The position numbers were made by a program, and so were the translations under genes. Below, piece by piece: positions 46,006 through 55,298 of a stretch of 64,000 nt of DNA (positions are counted from its first letter, which is position 1; each line of letters starts with the position of its first letter). The notes under the pieces are model-generated. The model searched no databases and was not told the origin of the DNA. It was given only the letters and a program-made list of their open reading frames with translations. Origin of the DNA: Clostridium sp. CAG:302 (lineage in GTDB: Bacteria > Bacillota_I > Bacilli_A > RF39 > UBA660); contig FR887371.1 in the NCBI GenBank assembly GCA_000431795.1, positions 33,936 to 97,935 of the forward strand. The letters run 5' to 3'.

Positions 46006-47090
46006 ACTGGTAATACTGATATACTTCTAGCTATATCAAGTAATTCACTTTTAGATAGTTTATCACTAACTACATAGTATTCTATATTATTATCAATCCA
46101 ATTTACTGAATTATCATTAACTATAGCCACAGTTGAAGCCATTAATTCAAGTTCACCATATGTAGGAACTATTAAATGTTCTTTTTCATAAGTAACTGTC
46201 TCTTCAATTAACATAAATGGATTATCACCATCAAATGTAAGAATTAATCTTTCTCCATTATCTTTGCTTACTTTTTCTTTATTAGAAAGATAAGTATTAA
46301 CAGGTAAATACATTGGATAAATAACATCCTCTATTGTACTAGTTTGTTTAGTTTCAGTAGCCTTATCTTTATCAGTATTGGTGTTAGTGTTAGTATTTGT
46401 ATTGGTGTTAGTATTTGTATTAGTATTATTTTCCGTAGTCTTATTGTCATTAGGAGTTTCTTCCTTAACATCTATGATTTCCTTTAAGTCAAAATAATTA
46501 TCATTAAATTTACTACTTAAATCTATCTTATCAAAATTCATAGTAATTTGCGCAGTTCCATTAGTATCCATAACAGTAACTTTCTTTATATTAGCTTCTT
46601 TATCTAGTAGTATTTCTTGTTTAACTAATTTTTCATTATTTGGATAATTCGCCGCCACTACTATCTTATAATTATCACCATCTTTAGTAAATGTTCTATT
46701 TTCATCACTTAAAATATCATCAAGTAATGGTTTAAGTAAATAAACTTGTGAATTATTATAAGGCCAATCACTTTGAAATTTAAAACTCTTGTTAATTCTC
46801 GGAGTAACAACATATACCCCATCAGAATTACGAAGAATTACTTGCTCATGATTATTAACCTTATTAGTTAAATTAACCTTATAATTATCTCCCTTAGCAT
46901 AAGATACTTTAACATCATAAGTATATAAGTCTTCATTATTAACTATCTCTAAAGTACCTTCAATATAGTAAGATTTAGAATTATTAATCTTCTTTTCTAA
47001 ATCTTTTATAATACTACTTTCACTAGTCTTACCACATCCTGATAATAGAAACACTCCCACTAGTAGTATAAACAAAATTTTCTTTTTCAT
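45996..47090 (-). CDS. Lipoprotein with LolA/RseB-like domain and Asn-Thr repeat linker
   Basis: 364 residues. The signal peptide KKKILFILLVGVFLLSGC has the lipobox LSGC (lipidated Cys19). Residues 25-205 look like a LolA/MucB-type beta domain (YYIEGTLEIVN, YDVKVSYAKGDNYKVNL, KKVTVMDTNGTAQITMNF). A linker of nine Asn-Thr pairs (222-239) follows, then a DUF4367-like end (LIVPTYGELELMASTVAIV). The protein should sit on the outer face of the membrane; such proteins often sense envelope stress or assist spore and wall proteins. Exact role unknown. It is divergent from the DUF378 gene and is followed by a strong terminator. Confidence 0.8.
   Translation of the reverse strand: MKKKILFILLVGVFLLSGCGKTSESSIIKDLEKKINNSKSYYIEGTLEIVNNEDLYTYDVKVSYAKGDNYKVNLTNKVNNHEQVILRNSDGVYVVTPRINKSFKFQSDWPYNNSQVYLLKPLLDDILSDENRTFTKDGDNYKIVVAANYPNNEKLVKQEILLDKEANIKKVTVMDTNGTAQITMNFDKIDLSSKFNDNYFDLKEIIDVKEETPNDNKTTENNTNTNTNTNTNTNTNTNTDKDKATETKQTSTIEDVIYPMYLPVNTYLSNKEKVSKDNGERLILTFDGDNPFMLIEETVTYEKEHLIVPTYGELELMASTVAIVNDNSVNWIDNNIEYYVVSDKLSKSELLDIARSISVLPVSK
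46374..46427 (-). repeat. Hexanucleotide repeat encoding (Asn-Thr)9
   Basis: Degenerate 6-base units of the type AAYACN within the lipoprotein gene encode nine Asn-Thr pairs between the two folded domains. Changes by whole units would keep the frame. Confidence 0.85.
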
Positions 47091-47193
47091 TAGTCCTCCT
47101 TCTTTCTAATCAATTATATTAATTAAAATTTCTAATATGATGAATAAATTAACAATTTTTGTACAAAATAAAAGTAAAAAGGAGGATAATTAT

Positions 47194-47388
47194 ATGAATA
47201 CATTATACAAAATAGCCTTAGCTTTAGGTATTATAGGTTGCATAAACTGGGGATTAGTAGGAATATTTAATTTCAATCTAGTAGAATACCTATTTGGTGA
47301 TGGAACTCTTCTTACAAGAATAGTCTATATACTAGTATTAATATCAGGTCTTATTAGTATTGGTATATTTACTAAAGATTTAGATTAA
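47194..47388 (+). CDS. DUF378 small membrane protein (YuzA-like)
   Basis: 64 residues with two hydrophobic helices: MNTLYKIALALGIIGCINWGLVGIFNFNLVEYLFG, then TRIVYILVLISGLISIGIF. The GxxNWGLVGxFxFNLV block is the DUF378 signature. AGGAGG lies eight bases upstream of the ATG at 47194, so longer frames starting at 47137 are not used. The function of the family is unknown. It stands alone on the plus strand before recU. Confidence 0.88.
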   Translation: MNTLYKIALALGIIGCINWGLVGIFNFNLVEYLFGDGTLLTRIVYILVLISGLISIGIFTKDLD

Positions 47389-47482
47389 AATTTAAAATTA
47401 ATATTTATAAGTTATTTTGCATAAAGCAAGATAACTTTTTCTTTATATAAATGTCAATTTTAAATTATTTATTCAAGTTATA

Positions 47483-47511
47483 TAGATTTTTTCCATAATA
47501 TATAGTATAAT
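47483..47511 (+). promoter_or_regulatory. Possible promoter of recU-pbp
   Basis: TAGATT, 17-base spacer and a perfect TATAAT (47506-47511), 16 bases before the recU start. The -35 box is weak. Confidence 0.45.
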
Positions 47512-47527
47512 TAAATAGGTGATATTT

Positions 47528-48073
47528 TTGAATATTAGGACAAACTTTAATAGTACATTTGCTAATCGTGGTATGTCATTAGAAAATGATATAAATGAAT
47601 CAAATAAATACTATGTAGACTATGATATCGCTTTAATATATAAAAAGCCTACACCTATTAGAATAACAAAAACCAATTATAAAAATATGCGAATAACTGA
47701 TGGTTTCTTTGAAAGTCCATCTACTCTTGATTATAATGGTATATATAAGGGATATTATATTGAGTTTGATGCTAAGGAAACAAGAAGTAAAACTAGTTTT
47801 CCTATAGATAATATTCATAAACATCAAATAGAATATATAAGGAAAGTAATAAAACATAATGGTATTGTCTTTTTAATAGTAAGATTTTCTACTTTAAATA
47901 GAGATTTTGTTATAAGTGGAAAAGACATAATTGACTACATAAATAATAATGAAAGAAAATCTATACCACTATCCTACTTTGAAAATAATACTTATGAAAT
48001 AGGAATTAAATATGCTCCAAGATTAGATTATATTAAAATTGTTGATAAACTAATAAATGAACATAATAATTAG
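47528..48073 (+). CDS. recU: Holliday junction resolvase RecU
   Basis: About 181 residues. FANRGMSLENDINESNKYY opens the fold, and YYIEFDAKETRSKTSFPIDNIHKHQ holds the nuclease E-x-K site and the stalk. RKVIKHNGIVFLIVRF and YAPRLDYIKIVDKL complete the RecU pattern. It cuts four-way DNA junctions during recombination and segregation. The TTG at 47528 is chosen because AGGTGA lies about six bases upstream; the GTG at 47519 overlaps that site. The recU-penicillin-binding protein order is the same as recU-ponA in Bacillus. Confidence 0.92.
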   Translation: MNIRTNFNSTFANRGMSLENDINESNKYYVDYDIALIYKKPTPIRITKTNYKNMRITDGFFESPSTLDYNGIYKGYYIEFDAKETRSKTSFPIDNIHKHQIEYIRKVIKHNGIVFLIVRFSTLNRDFVISGKDIIDYINNNERKSIPLSYFENNTYEIGIKYAPRLDYIKIVDKLINEHNN

Positions 48074-51000
48074 CATACTATTCATAATAATAACTATTTT
48101 AAGTATTATAATTTTCAAAGTAAAAGGATTACTTATATTAATTATTACTTTACCATTATATATTATATACCTTAATTCAAATAAAATAATAGATATCATA
48201 AAAAAGAAAAAAAAAGGTAATAATAAAGATAATTTATTAGAAAGAAAGGAAGTTGAATTTGTGAGTTCAAGTAGTAGAAGAGGAAAAGTAAACGACGATA
48301 AAAATAAAAAGAAAAAAGTCAAGCCTCAAAATAAAAAACAAGCAAACAAGTCAAGAGACAAGAAAGAAAAAAGTAGTAGTAAAAAGAAAGGTATTGTTAG
48401 AAAGATATTAACTATCTTATTAGGATTTGCTATCTTTTGTGTATTTGCAGCAACGGCATTTATGATTTATATTGTAGTTAGTACATCAAACTTTGATCCT
48501 AATGCTTTAGTAAATCAAGATCAAACTGTACTATATGATAAAGATGGTAATGAATTTGCTACGTTAGGTGTTCAAAAAAGAGAATCAGTAACTTATGACC
48601 AGTTACCACAAGTTCTCGTAGATGCCATCGTGGCTACCGAAGATTCTAGATATTATCAACATAATGGTGTTGACATGGCAAGATTCTTAAAAGCAACCGC
48701 ATTAAACTTAATTGGTAGAGATGATGCTGGTGGTGCATCTACCCTAACAATGCAAACAGTAAAAAATAATCTTACTAAAAAAGATAGTCTAGAAACAAAT
48801 AAAATTAAAAAAATAATAAGAAAATTCCAAGACGTATACTTATCCGTATTCTTTATGGAAAAGAAATATTCTAAAGAAGAAATATTAGAATTCTATGTAA
48901 ATGATAGTTGTCTTGGTGGAAGTGTATATGGAGTTGAAGAAGCTAGTAAATATTATTTTGGTAAAGATGTATCAGAATTAAGTCTTCCAGAAGCATCATT
49001 AATTGCAGGAATGTATCAAGCACCAAATAAATATAATCCATATAAGAATCCAGATAAAGCTGAAGAAAGAAGAAATACCGTTTTAAAATTAATGGTTAGA
49101 CATGGCTATATAACTGAAGAAGAGATGAAAATGGCCCAAGCCGTTTCAGTAGAAAGTATGCTAGTGGGTGCTAAAGCTGATACTGATTATCAAGGCTATG
49201 TTGATACAGTAATTGATGAAGTAGAAAAATTAACTGGAGATAACCCAGTAGTAGTACCAATGAAAATATATACTGCCCTTGATAGAAGCATTCAAGATGG
49301 CATTAATGATGTATTAAATGGAACTTCTTACACTCGTTGGGCAAATGATTCGGTTCAAGCAGGTATCGCCGTAACTAATGTTAACGATGGTACAATTGTA
49401 GCAGTAGGAGCAGGAAGAAATCGTGAAGGAAAAAGAACATTTAACTTTGCTACTCAAGCCTATAGACAACCAGGAAGTACAGCTAAACCATTATTTGATT
49501 ATGGTCCAGGATTTGAATATAATGATTTTTCAACATATACCCTATTCAATGATGAACCTTGGACATATACCAATGGTCCATCAGTAGGAAACTGGGATAA
49601 TAAATATCAAGGATTAATAACTTTAAAACAAGCTGTTAGTGTATCAAGAAATGTCCCTGCTTTAAAAGCCTTTCAGCAAGTAGATAAAAAGAATATTGCA
49701 AAATTTGTTAGTTCTTTAGGAATAGATATTGCGTATAGTACTAAAGATGAAAATTATAAGGAATACGATAATGGCGGAGACAATATATTAAATGAAGCTT
49801 ATTCAATTGGTGGTATGTCATATGGTGTAACTCCTCTAGAAATGGCTGAAGCTTATGCAAGTTTTGCTAATGGTGGTTACCACATTGAATCTCATGCTGT
49901 AATTAAAATAGAATATCGTAATTCAGATGAAACTATAGTAACAAGTGATCTTAAAGAATATCAAAAAGAAAAAGTAATGTCAGACTCAACAGCATACCTT
50001 ATGAATAATGTCCTTCAGTATGCTGTAGAATATGGTTTCAGTGGTGGTGCTAGAGTTTACGGCTCTACAGTTGCTGCTAAAACAGGTACTTCTAATCTAG
50101 ATGCCGCTACATGTAAGGCAAAAGGTATTCCAATTGGATCAGTTGGTGATCTTTGGACAGTAGCCTATACTCCAGAATATTCAGTAGCACTATGGTATGG
50201 TTATAAAGAAAATGATAGTACTCACTATTTAGGTAGTGCAAGTTATCCAAAAGATGATTTAATGAGTGCTGTGTTTAAAAGCATTCCAAAAACTACTAAA
50301 AAATGGGAAATACCTTCTTCAGTAGTAGCGGTTACTGTTGAAAAAGAAACATGGCCTGCACAATTAGCAAGTGAATATACACCAGATAGTATGAAAATAA
50401 CTGAGTATTTCAAAAAGGGAACTCAACCTACTGAAGTATCACAAAGATATGCTAAGTTACCAGCAGTAACAAATCTAAAGAGTACAAAAGAAGGAAGTAA
50501 TTATAAATTAACTTGGAACTTTAAAACTCCCGATATATTAGATAGTGCATACTTAAGTAAATACTTTAGTAATTCTGTTTATGGTAATCAATCAGCAAAT
50601 TATCTTCAAGCAAGATTAGATTATAATAATAATACCCTTGGAGGATTTGGATTTGGTATATACAAAAAAACAAGTACAGGTAATCTAGAATTAATAGACT
50701 TCATAGATAGCAAAAGTACTGAATATACTTACAAACCAACTTCAAATGGTAGTGTAGATATCATTGTTCGTGCAGAATATAAAAACTTTAAAGATAATGC
50801 TAGTGACGAAACAAAAATAACTATCAGTGCCAATAATGTTAAAGAACTAGAGATTTCATTATCAGGTAATGAATCAATATCAGTAACCAAAGGTAACTAT
50901 AATGAAAAAGGAATAATAGTAAAATATAATGATAAAAATGTAACTCTATTAAGTGATATAACATATACACTAAATAATACCACATACAAATCAAAATCTG

Positions 51001-51119
51001 AATTAGAAGATGAAATAAATAGACTTGAAGCTGACAAAGAAGTTGAAATAACCTACTCTGCTACATATAATAAAATAACTAAAAAGATAACAAGAAAAAT
51101 AAAAATAATCGAAGGATAA
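48057..51119 (+). CDS. pbp1A: Class A penicillin-binding protein (transglycosylase-transpeptidase)
   Basis: 1020 residues if read from the ATG at 48057, which overlaps recU. Two extra hydrophobic helices (2-40) and a Lys-rich linker come first, then the usual anchor (114-142). The GT51 domain has the catalytic Glu195 in TEDSRYYQHNG and GGASTLTMQ. The transpeptidase has Ser474 in GSTAK, SRN (530-532) and KTG (675-677). A fibronectin-like end (about 795-910) and a further beta domain follow. A GTG at 48261 with AAGGA about ten bases upstream could start a conventional 952-residue form, since the ATG at 48057 has no ribosome site but may be coupled to recU. It polymerises and cross-links peptidoglycan outside the membrane. 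Confidence 0.93.
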   Translation: MNIIISILFIIITILSIIIFKVKGLLILIITLPLYIIYLNSNKIIDIIKKKKKGNNKDNLLERKEVEFVSSSSRRGKVNDDKNKKKKVKPQNKKQANKSRDKKEKSSSKKKGIVRKILTILLGFAIFCVFAATAFMIYIVVSTSNFDPNALVNQDQTVLYDKDGNEFATLGVQKRESVTYDQLPQVLVDAIVATEDSRYYQHNGVDMARFLKATALNLIGRDDAGGASTLTMQTVKNNLTKKDSLETNKIKKIIRKFQDVYLSVFFMEKKYSKEEILEFYVNDSCLGGSVYGVEEASKYYFGKDVSELSLPEASLIAGMYQAPNKYNPYKNPDKAEERRNTVLKLMVRHGYITEEEMKMAQAVSVESMLVGAKADTDYQGYVDTVIDEVEKLTGDNPVVVPMKIYTALDRSIQDGINDVLNGTSYTRWANDSVQAGIAVTNVNDGTIVAVGAGRNREGKRTFNFATQAYRQPGSTAKPLFDYGPGFEYNDFSTYTLFNDEPWTYTNGPSVGNWDNKYQGLITLKQAVSVSRNVPALKAFQQVDKKNIAKFVSSLGIDIAYSTKDENYKEYDNGGDNILNEAYSIGGMSYGVTPLEMAEAYASFANGGYHIESHAVIKIEYRNSDETIVTSDLKEYQKEKVMSDSTAYLMNNVLQYAVEYGFSGGARVYGSTVAAKTGTSNLDAATCKAKGIPIGSVGDLWTVAYTPEYSVALWYGYKENDSTHYLGSASYPKDDLMSAVFKSIPKTTKKWEIPSSVVAVTVEKETWPAQLASEYTPDSMKITEYFKKGTQPTEVSQRYAKLPAVTNLKSTKEGSNYKLTWNFKTPDILDSAYLSKYFSNSVYGNQSANYLQARLDYNNNTLGGFGFGIYKKTSTGNLELIDFIDSKSTEYTYKPTSNGSVDIIVRAEYKNFKDNASDETKITISANNVKELEISLSGNESISVTKGNYNEKGIIVKYNDKNVTLLSDITYTLNNTTYKSKSELEDEINRLEADKEVEITYSATYNKITKKITRKIKIIEG

Positions 51120-51137
51120 AAAATCCTTCGATTTTTC
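51108..51137 (+). terminator. Terminator of the recU-pbp operon
   Basis: ATCGAAGGAT, 5-base loop of A, ATCCTTCGAT and TTTTCTT; the stop codon lies in the loop end. Confidence 0.92.
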
Positions 51138-51143
51138 TTAAAA

Positions 51144-51176
51144 AAAAATAGTCATATATTACATATAACTATTTTT
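51144..51176 (-). terminator. Terminator of parC-murF
   Basis: Minus strand AAAAATAGTTATAT pairs with ATATGACTATTTTT (one G-U), followed by more T. It overlaps the murF stop codon. Confidence 0.7.
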
Positions 51177-52530
51177 CATTATCCACTAAATATTTAATAA
51201 TATTAGAAAGATGCATACCATGTGATCCCTTAAATAATACCAAATCTCCATCTTTAAGTAAATCATCTATATATCCATAAGATTCATTTTCATTATTAAA
51301 ATGTTTTAAATTATCATAATTATTATTTTTTAAATATTCATCAGTATACTTAGTTTCATTACCAATAGTAATAATATAATCTAAATTACTATTAAGTAAT
51401 ACCTTACCTATCTCTTCATGAAGATTCTTACTAAAAGTACCAAGTTCCAAAACATCTCCAATTATAGCAATCTTTCTCTTACCTTCTCTTTTAATCAAAA
51501 TCTCTAGTGAAGATTTAATAGAATCTAATGAAGCATTATAAGTATCATCTATCAAAGTAGCTCCATTTTTTAATTTTTTAAACTCTAATCTATTACTAGT
51601 AAGTTTAAAAGTCTCAATACCTTTTTTAATATTTTCTATATCAACATTACATAATATTCCCATCACATAAGCTACTAAAGAGTTATATATAAAAGCAGTA
51701 TTACCAATATTACATTTAATATTGTTATTATCTATTTTAAACTCAGTTAAATCACTATTAATATCTTTAGCCATATAATCACTATCATTATCTATACCAA
51801 TAGTAATAATCTTATTTAAAGACCTTATATACTCAATATTATCATGTAATATATCATTATCATTATTGATAATAAGTGGTCCATTAAGTCCTTCAATTAT
51901 TTCTAATTTTGCTTTCATTATATTTTCTCTAGAGCCTAAGTTACCAATATGCGCAGTACCTACATTAGTAATTACCGCTATTGTAGGTTTAGCTATATTA
52001 GTAAGAAAAGATATCTCACCAAAATTATTCATACCCATTTCAATTACCATAATATCTTCATCTTTTAATCTAAGTATTGTAAAAGGAAGACCAATATGAT
52101 TATTGTTATTACCTTCAGTTTTAAGTACCTTATACTTAGTGCTAAGTACTGCATATATCATATCCTTCGTAGAGGTCTTACCTACACTACCGGTAATCCC
52201 CACTACTGGAATATCATATAAACTTCTTTTATATCTAGCAAGGTCTTGTATACACTTTAATGAATCCTCTACTAAAACAATAGTTCTATCCTTATATTCC
52301 AAAGGAATATCATTAACATCAATATTATCTAGTATACAAGCCTTAGCCCCCTTTTCAAGAGCATCTTTATAAAACTTATTACCATCAAAAGATTCTCCCT
52401 TAATACCAACATAAATATCCCCTTCTTGAATAGTTCTAGTATCATGAGAAAAATTATCAAGTACTAAGTTAATATCACCACATAATAATTTACCATTAAA
52501 TTTATCAATTATATCTTTTACATAAATCAT
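51169..52530 (-). CDS. murF: UDP-N-acetylmuramoyl-tripeptide--D-alanyl-D-alanine ligase
   Basis: Adds D-Ala-D-Ala to the UDP-MurNAc-tripeptide, the last cytosolic step of the peptidoglycan precursor. The 453 residues hold the MurF N-domain (FSHDTRTIQEGDIYVGIKGESFDGNKF), the ATP loop GITGSVGKTSTK, TEGNNNNHIGLPFTIL, VIEMGMNNFGEI, NVGTAHIGNLGSRENI and DDTYNASLDSIKSSL. The ATG at 52530 has AGGTG six bases upstream. It begins ten bases after parC and shares its transcript, an unusual pairing since murF is more often with ddl or murE. Confidence 0.94.
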   Translation of the reverse strand: MIYVKDIIDKFNGKLLCGDINLVLDNFSHDTRTIQEGDIYVGIKGESFDGNKFYKDALEKGAKACILDNIDVNDIPLEYKDRTIVLVEDSLKCIQDLARYKRSLYDIPVVGITGSVGKTSTKDMIYAVLSTKYKVLKTEGNNNNHIGLPFTILRLKDEDIMVIEMGMNNFGEISFLTNIAKPTIAVITNVGTAHIGNLGSRENIMKAKLEIIEGLNGPLIINNDNDILHDNIEYIRSLNKIITIGIDNDSDYMAKDINSDLTEFKIDNNNIKCNIGNTAFIYNSLVAYVMGILCNVDIENIKKGIETFKLTSNRLEFKKLKNGATLIDDTYNASLDSIKSSLEILIKREGKRKIAIIGDVLELGTFSKNLHEEIGKVLLNSNLDYIITIGNETKYTDEYLKNNNYDNLKHFNNENESYGYIDDLLKDGDLVLFKGSHGMHLSNIIKYLVDNEK

Positions 52531-52539
52531 ATATAACAC

Positions 52540-55056
52540 CTACTCATAAGAATCATTAATAATACTATCAATACTAGATAATTTATCATCTATCTCTTTT
52601 AAAGATACTGCACTCTTCTCTACCTTAATTGAAGTCTTATCTTCCTTTTCCTTATCATTATATGTTTCCATACCTTTAATATTATAAGAAGATAATATTC
52701 TATCCTTGATTACATAAGAACCATTACTATATCTATCCATAATAGGAATCTCTGTAATCTTAACTTCTTTAGTATAATTATCAGATACAATACCAATTAA
52801 ACTCTTAGAATCTTCAATATAAACACTAATAACCCTACTAGGATTACTCTTAATTACCTTCATAAGAAGTATTCCTCTCTTAGCTCTTGAAGTCTTTTCA
52901 AATTCTAATAATTTAACCCTCTTACCAGTACCCTTATCAGTAAGTATTGTAATATATTCATTACCAGCATCAAATAGTATTCCACTAACTACATAATCAT
53001 CTTTTAAGTTAATAGATTTAACACCAGCAGCCTTAATTCCTACTACTGGAACCTCACTAACATCATACCATAGTCCATAACCACATGAAGTAGCAACAAA
53101 CACTTCTCTATCACTAGAATCAGTAACATTAACTATTTCATCATCATCTTTAAGATTCATCATCTTAATAGGTTTACTATATCTCTGTGCTTTAAATTCA
53201 TTAAGTAAAGTTCTCTTAATCATACCATTCTTAGAAAAACTTGTAATATATTTTTCTTCATCAAAATCACTTACAAACATAGAATGTACTATTTTTTCAT
53301 CATCCATTAATGGTATAATATTACTAATATGTTTACCTAAATCTTTCCATTTACATTCAGGTATATCATATACTGGTAAATATAAATAATTACCTAAATT
53401 AGTAAATAATAACATTACATCAGTAGTATTAATATTATACATACCAATAGTATAATCATTTTCTTTGAGTAATGTATCCTCTCCATTAGAAGAACTATAA
53501 CTTCTATAAGGAACTCTCTTAATATATCCCTCATTAGTAACTACTACTACTACTTGTTCTTTAGGTATCATTCTTGTAGTATCAACCTTAACATCAGCAG
53601 CCTCATCCCTAATCTCTGTTCTTCTAGGAATAGCATATTCCTTCTTAATCTTTCTAAGATCATCTTTAATAACTGAATTAAGTTTCTCAGGACTAGTTAA
53701 TATTTCCTCATATAACTTAATCTTTTCTGCTAATTTTTTCATTTCTTCCTCTAAAGTAACAATATCAGTATTAGTAAGTCTATATAGTTGCAAATTAACT
53801 ATAGCTTCAGCTTGCTTATCAGTAAATTCATACTCTTTAACCAAATTAACAATAGCATCTGCCTTATTCTTACTTCTTCTAATTAATGCAATAACTTCAT
53901 CTAATATAGATATAGCTTTAATTAAACCTTCCATAATATGATAACTTGCTCTAGCGGTCTTTAAATCATATTCTGTACCTTTATATACAATCTCTTTTTG
54001 ATGAGCAATATAAGCATCTAATATTCCAAGTAAACCAAGTTGCATAGGTCTACGATTAACAATAACAACATTATTAAAGTTATAAGATATTTGTAAATCA
54101 GTATTCTTATATAAATAATTAAGAATATTATTAGCATCAGCATCCTTCTTTAAATCAATAGCAATTTGTAGTCCTTCTTTATCTGATTCATCTCTTACTT
54201 CTACTATACCATCAAGTTTTTTATCTAATCTTACTTCATCTATTTTACGAACAAGTAAAGATTTATTAACATCATAAGGAATCTCATTAATAATAATCTT
54301 ATTCTTATCAATAACAGCTTTAGCTCTTATATATATTTTTCCTCTACCAGTTTCATAAGCTTGCTTTATACCATCTAAACCAAGTACTATACCACCAGTA
54401 GGAAAATCAGGTCCTTTGACATAATTCATTATTGTATCAAGTCTACTATTAGGATTATCTATTCTAAATATTGTAGCATCAATAACTTCGCCTAAATTAT
54501 GCGGAGGCATATTAGTAGCATAACCAGCACTAATACCAGTAGTACCATTTACAAGTAAATTAGGAAATCTACTTGGAAGTACTGTGGGTTCTAATAATCT
54601 ATCATCGTAGTTAGGAGCCATAGGTACAATACCAGTCTTATCAATATCTCTTAGAAGTTCTCCAGCTATTTTAGAAAGTCTTGCTTCAGTATAACGACTA
54701 GCGGCAGGACTATCTCCATCAATAGAACCATTATTACCTTGCATCTCTATTAAAGGAGCTTCATTCTTCCAAGGCTGACTCATTCTAACTATTGCCTCAT
54801 ATATAGAACTATCACCATGTGGATGATAATTACCCATTACCATACCAACAGCATTAGCACTCTTTTTAGTAGGCTTATCATAAGTATTATGTTCTTTATA
54901 CATTGAATATAATATTCTTCTTTGTACAGGTTTTAATCCATCTCTAACATCAGGAATAGCTCTATCTTGAATAATATATTTAGAATATCTTCCAAAACTC
55001 TCACCCATTATATCCTCTAAAGAATAATCATATATTCTCTTAATAATTTCTTCCAT
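52540..55056 (-). CDS. parC: DNA topoisomerase IV subunit A
   Basis: 838 residues. Decatenates and relaxes DNA with ParE. The breakage-reunion domain shows IPDVRDGLKPVQRRILYSM, GNYHPHGDSSIYEA and the active Tyr122 in AASRYTEARLS. The quinolone-determining positions are Ser83 and Glu87, the usual sensitive-type residues. The C-terminal part has degenerate beta-pinwheel repeats and no GyrA-box (QRRGGKG-like), which favours ParC over GyrA. parE is not next to it in this window, which is unlike the common parE-parC order. Promoter at 55075-55103; GGTGG precedes the ATG. Confidence 0.93.
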   Translation of the reverse strand: MEEIIKRIYDYSLEDIMGESFGRYSKYIIQDRAIPDVRDGLKPVQRRILYSMYKEHNTYDKPTKKSANAVGMVMGNYHPHGDSSIYEAIVRMSQPWKNEAPLIEMQGNNGSIDGDSPAASRYTEARLSKIAGELLRDIDKTGIVPMAPNYDDRLLEPTVLPSRFPNLLVNGTTGISAGYATNMPPHNLGEVIDATIFRIDNPNSRLDTIMNYVKGPDFPTGGIVLGLDGIKQAYETGRGKIYIRAKAVIDKNKIIINEIPYDVNKSLLVRKIDEVRLDKKLDGIVEVRDESDKEGLQIAIDLKKDADANNILNYLYKNTDLQISYNFNNVVIVNRRPMQLGLLGILDAYIAHQKEIVYKGTEYDLKTARASYHIMEGLIKAISILDEVIALIRRSKNKADAIVNLVKEYEFTDKQAEAIVNLQLYRLTNTDIVTLEEEMKKLAEKIKLYEEILTSPEKLNSVIKDDLRKIKKEYAIPRRTEIRDEAADVKVDTTRMIPKEQVVVVVTNEGYIKRVPYRSYSSSNGEDTLLKENDYTIGMYNINTTDVMLLFTNLGNYLYLPVYDIPECKWKDLGKHISNIIPLMDDEKIVHSMFVSDFDEEKYITSFSKNGMIKRTLLNEFKAQRYSKPIKMMNLKDDDEIVNVTDSSDREVFVATSCGYGLWYDVSEVPVVGIKAAGVKSINLKDDYVVSGILFDAGNEYITILTDKGTGKRVKLLEFEKTSRAKRGILLMKVIKSNPSRVISVYIEDSKSLIGIVSDNYTKEVKITEIPIMDRYSNGSYVIKDRILSSYNIKGMETYNDKEKEDKTSIKVEKSAVSLKEIDDKLSSIDSIINDSYE

Positions 55057-55074
55057 ATATTTACCACCATACCA

Positions 55075-55103
55075 ATTATATAATATTTTTCCTTTATTTT
55101 CAA
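55075..55103 (-). promoter_or_regulatory. Sigma-A promoter of parC
   Basis: Minus strand TTGAAA (55098-55103), 17-base spacer, TATAAT (55075-55080). The twin-hairpin unit 4 ends 30 bases upstream. Confidence 0.8.
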
Positions 55104-55133
55104 GGAATTATACATCTTATTTACATTTATATT

Positions 55134-55201
55134 CACTATAAGTCTTAATAAATTAAGTCTTATTAGTGTTTATTTGAGCCAATGATATTGTCTCAAATAA
55201 A
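55134..55201. repeat. Twin-hairpin unit 4, possibly a small RNA
   Basis: First hairpin CACTATAAG/CTTATTAGTG with one bulged base and an inner CTTAA/TTAAG stem. Second hairpin TTTATTTGAG/CTCAAATAAA around CC-AAT-GAT-ATT-GT. Both loops are longer than in the other units but the second keeps the CC...GT frame. A full promoter (55218-55246) directs minus-strand transcription into it, with a start expected near 55211, so an RNA of about 80 bases is possible. Confidence 0.72.
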
Positions 55202-55217
55202 TATATCAACCATATCT

Positions 55218-55246
55218 ATCATATAGAAGCAAGAGATATATATCAA
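55218..55246 (-). promoter_or_regulatory. Promoter facing twin-hairpin unit 4
   Basis: Minus strand TTGATA (55241-55246), 17-base spacer, TATGAT (55218-55223). No open reading frame starts between it and the parC promoter, so the product would be a non-coding RNA or a long parC leader. Confidence 0.65.
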
Positions 55247-55256
55247 GGTAAAGAAA

Positions 55257-55290
55257 AAAGATAAAAACTTTGATGAAAGTTTTTATCTTT
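55257..55290 (-). terminator. Terminator of the secretion/repeat-protein operon
   Basis: A 15-bp perfect stem (AAAGATAAAAACTTT with AAAGTTTTTATCTTT) and a 4-base loop, followed by TTT, just behind the stop at 55299. Confidence 0.92.
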
Positions 55291-55298
55291 TTATTTAA

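Noticed and set aside
48050..48322. Minus-strand open frame of 90 codons at the recU-pbp junction
   Set aside because: It is antisense to the recU end and the PBP start, and its Phe/Leu-rich sequence reflects the Lys/Asn codons on the coding strand.
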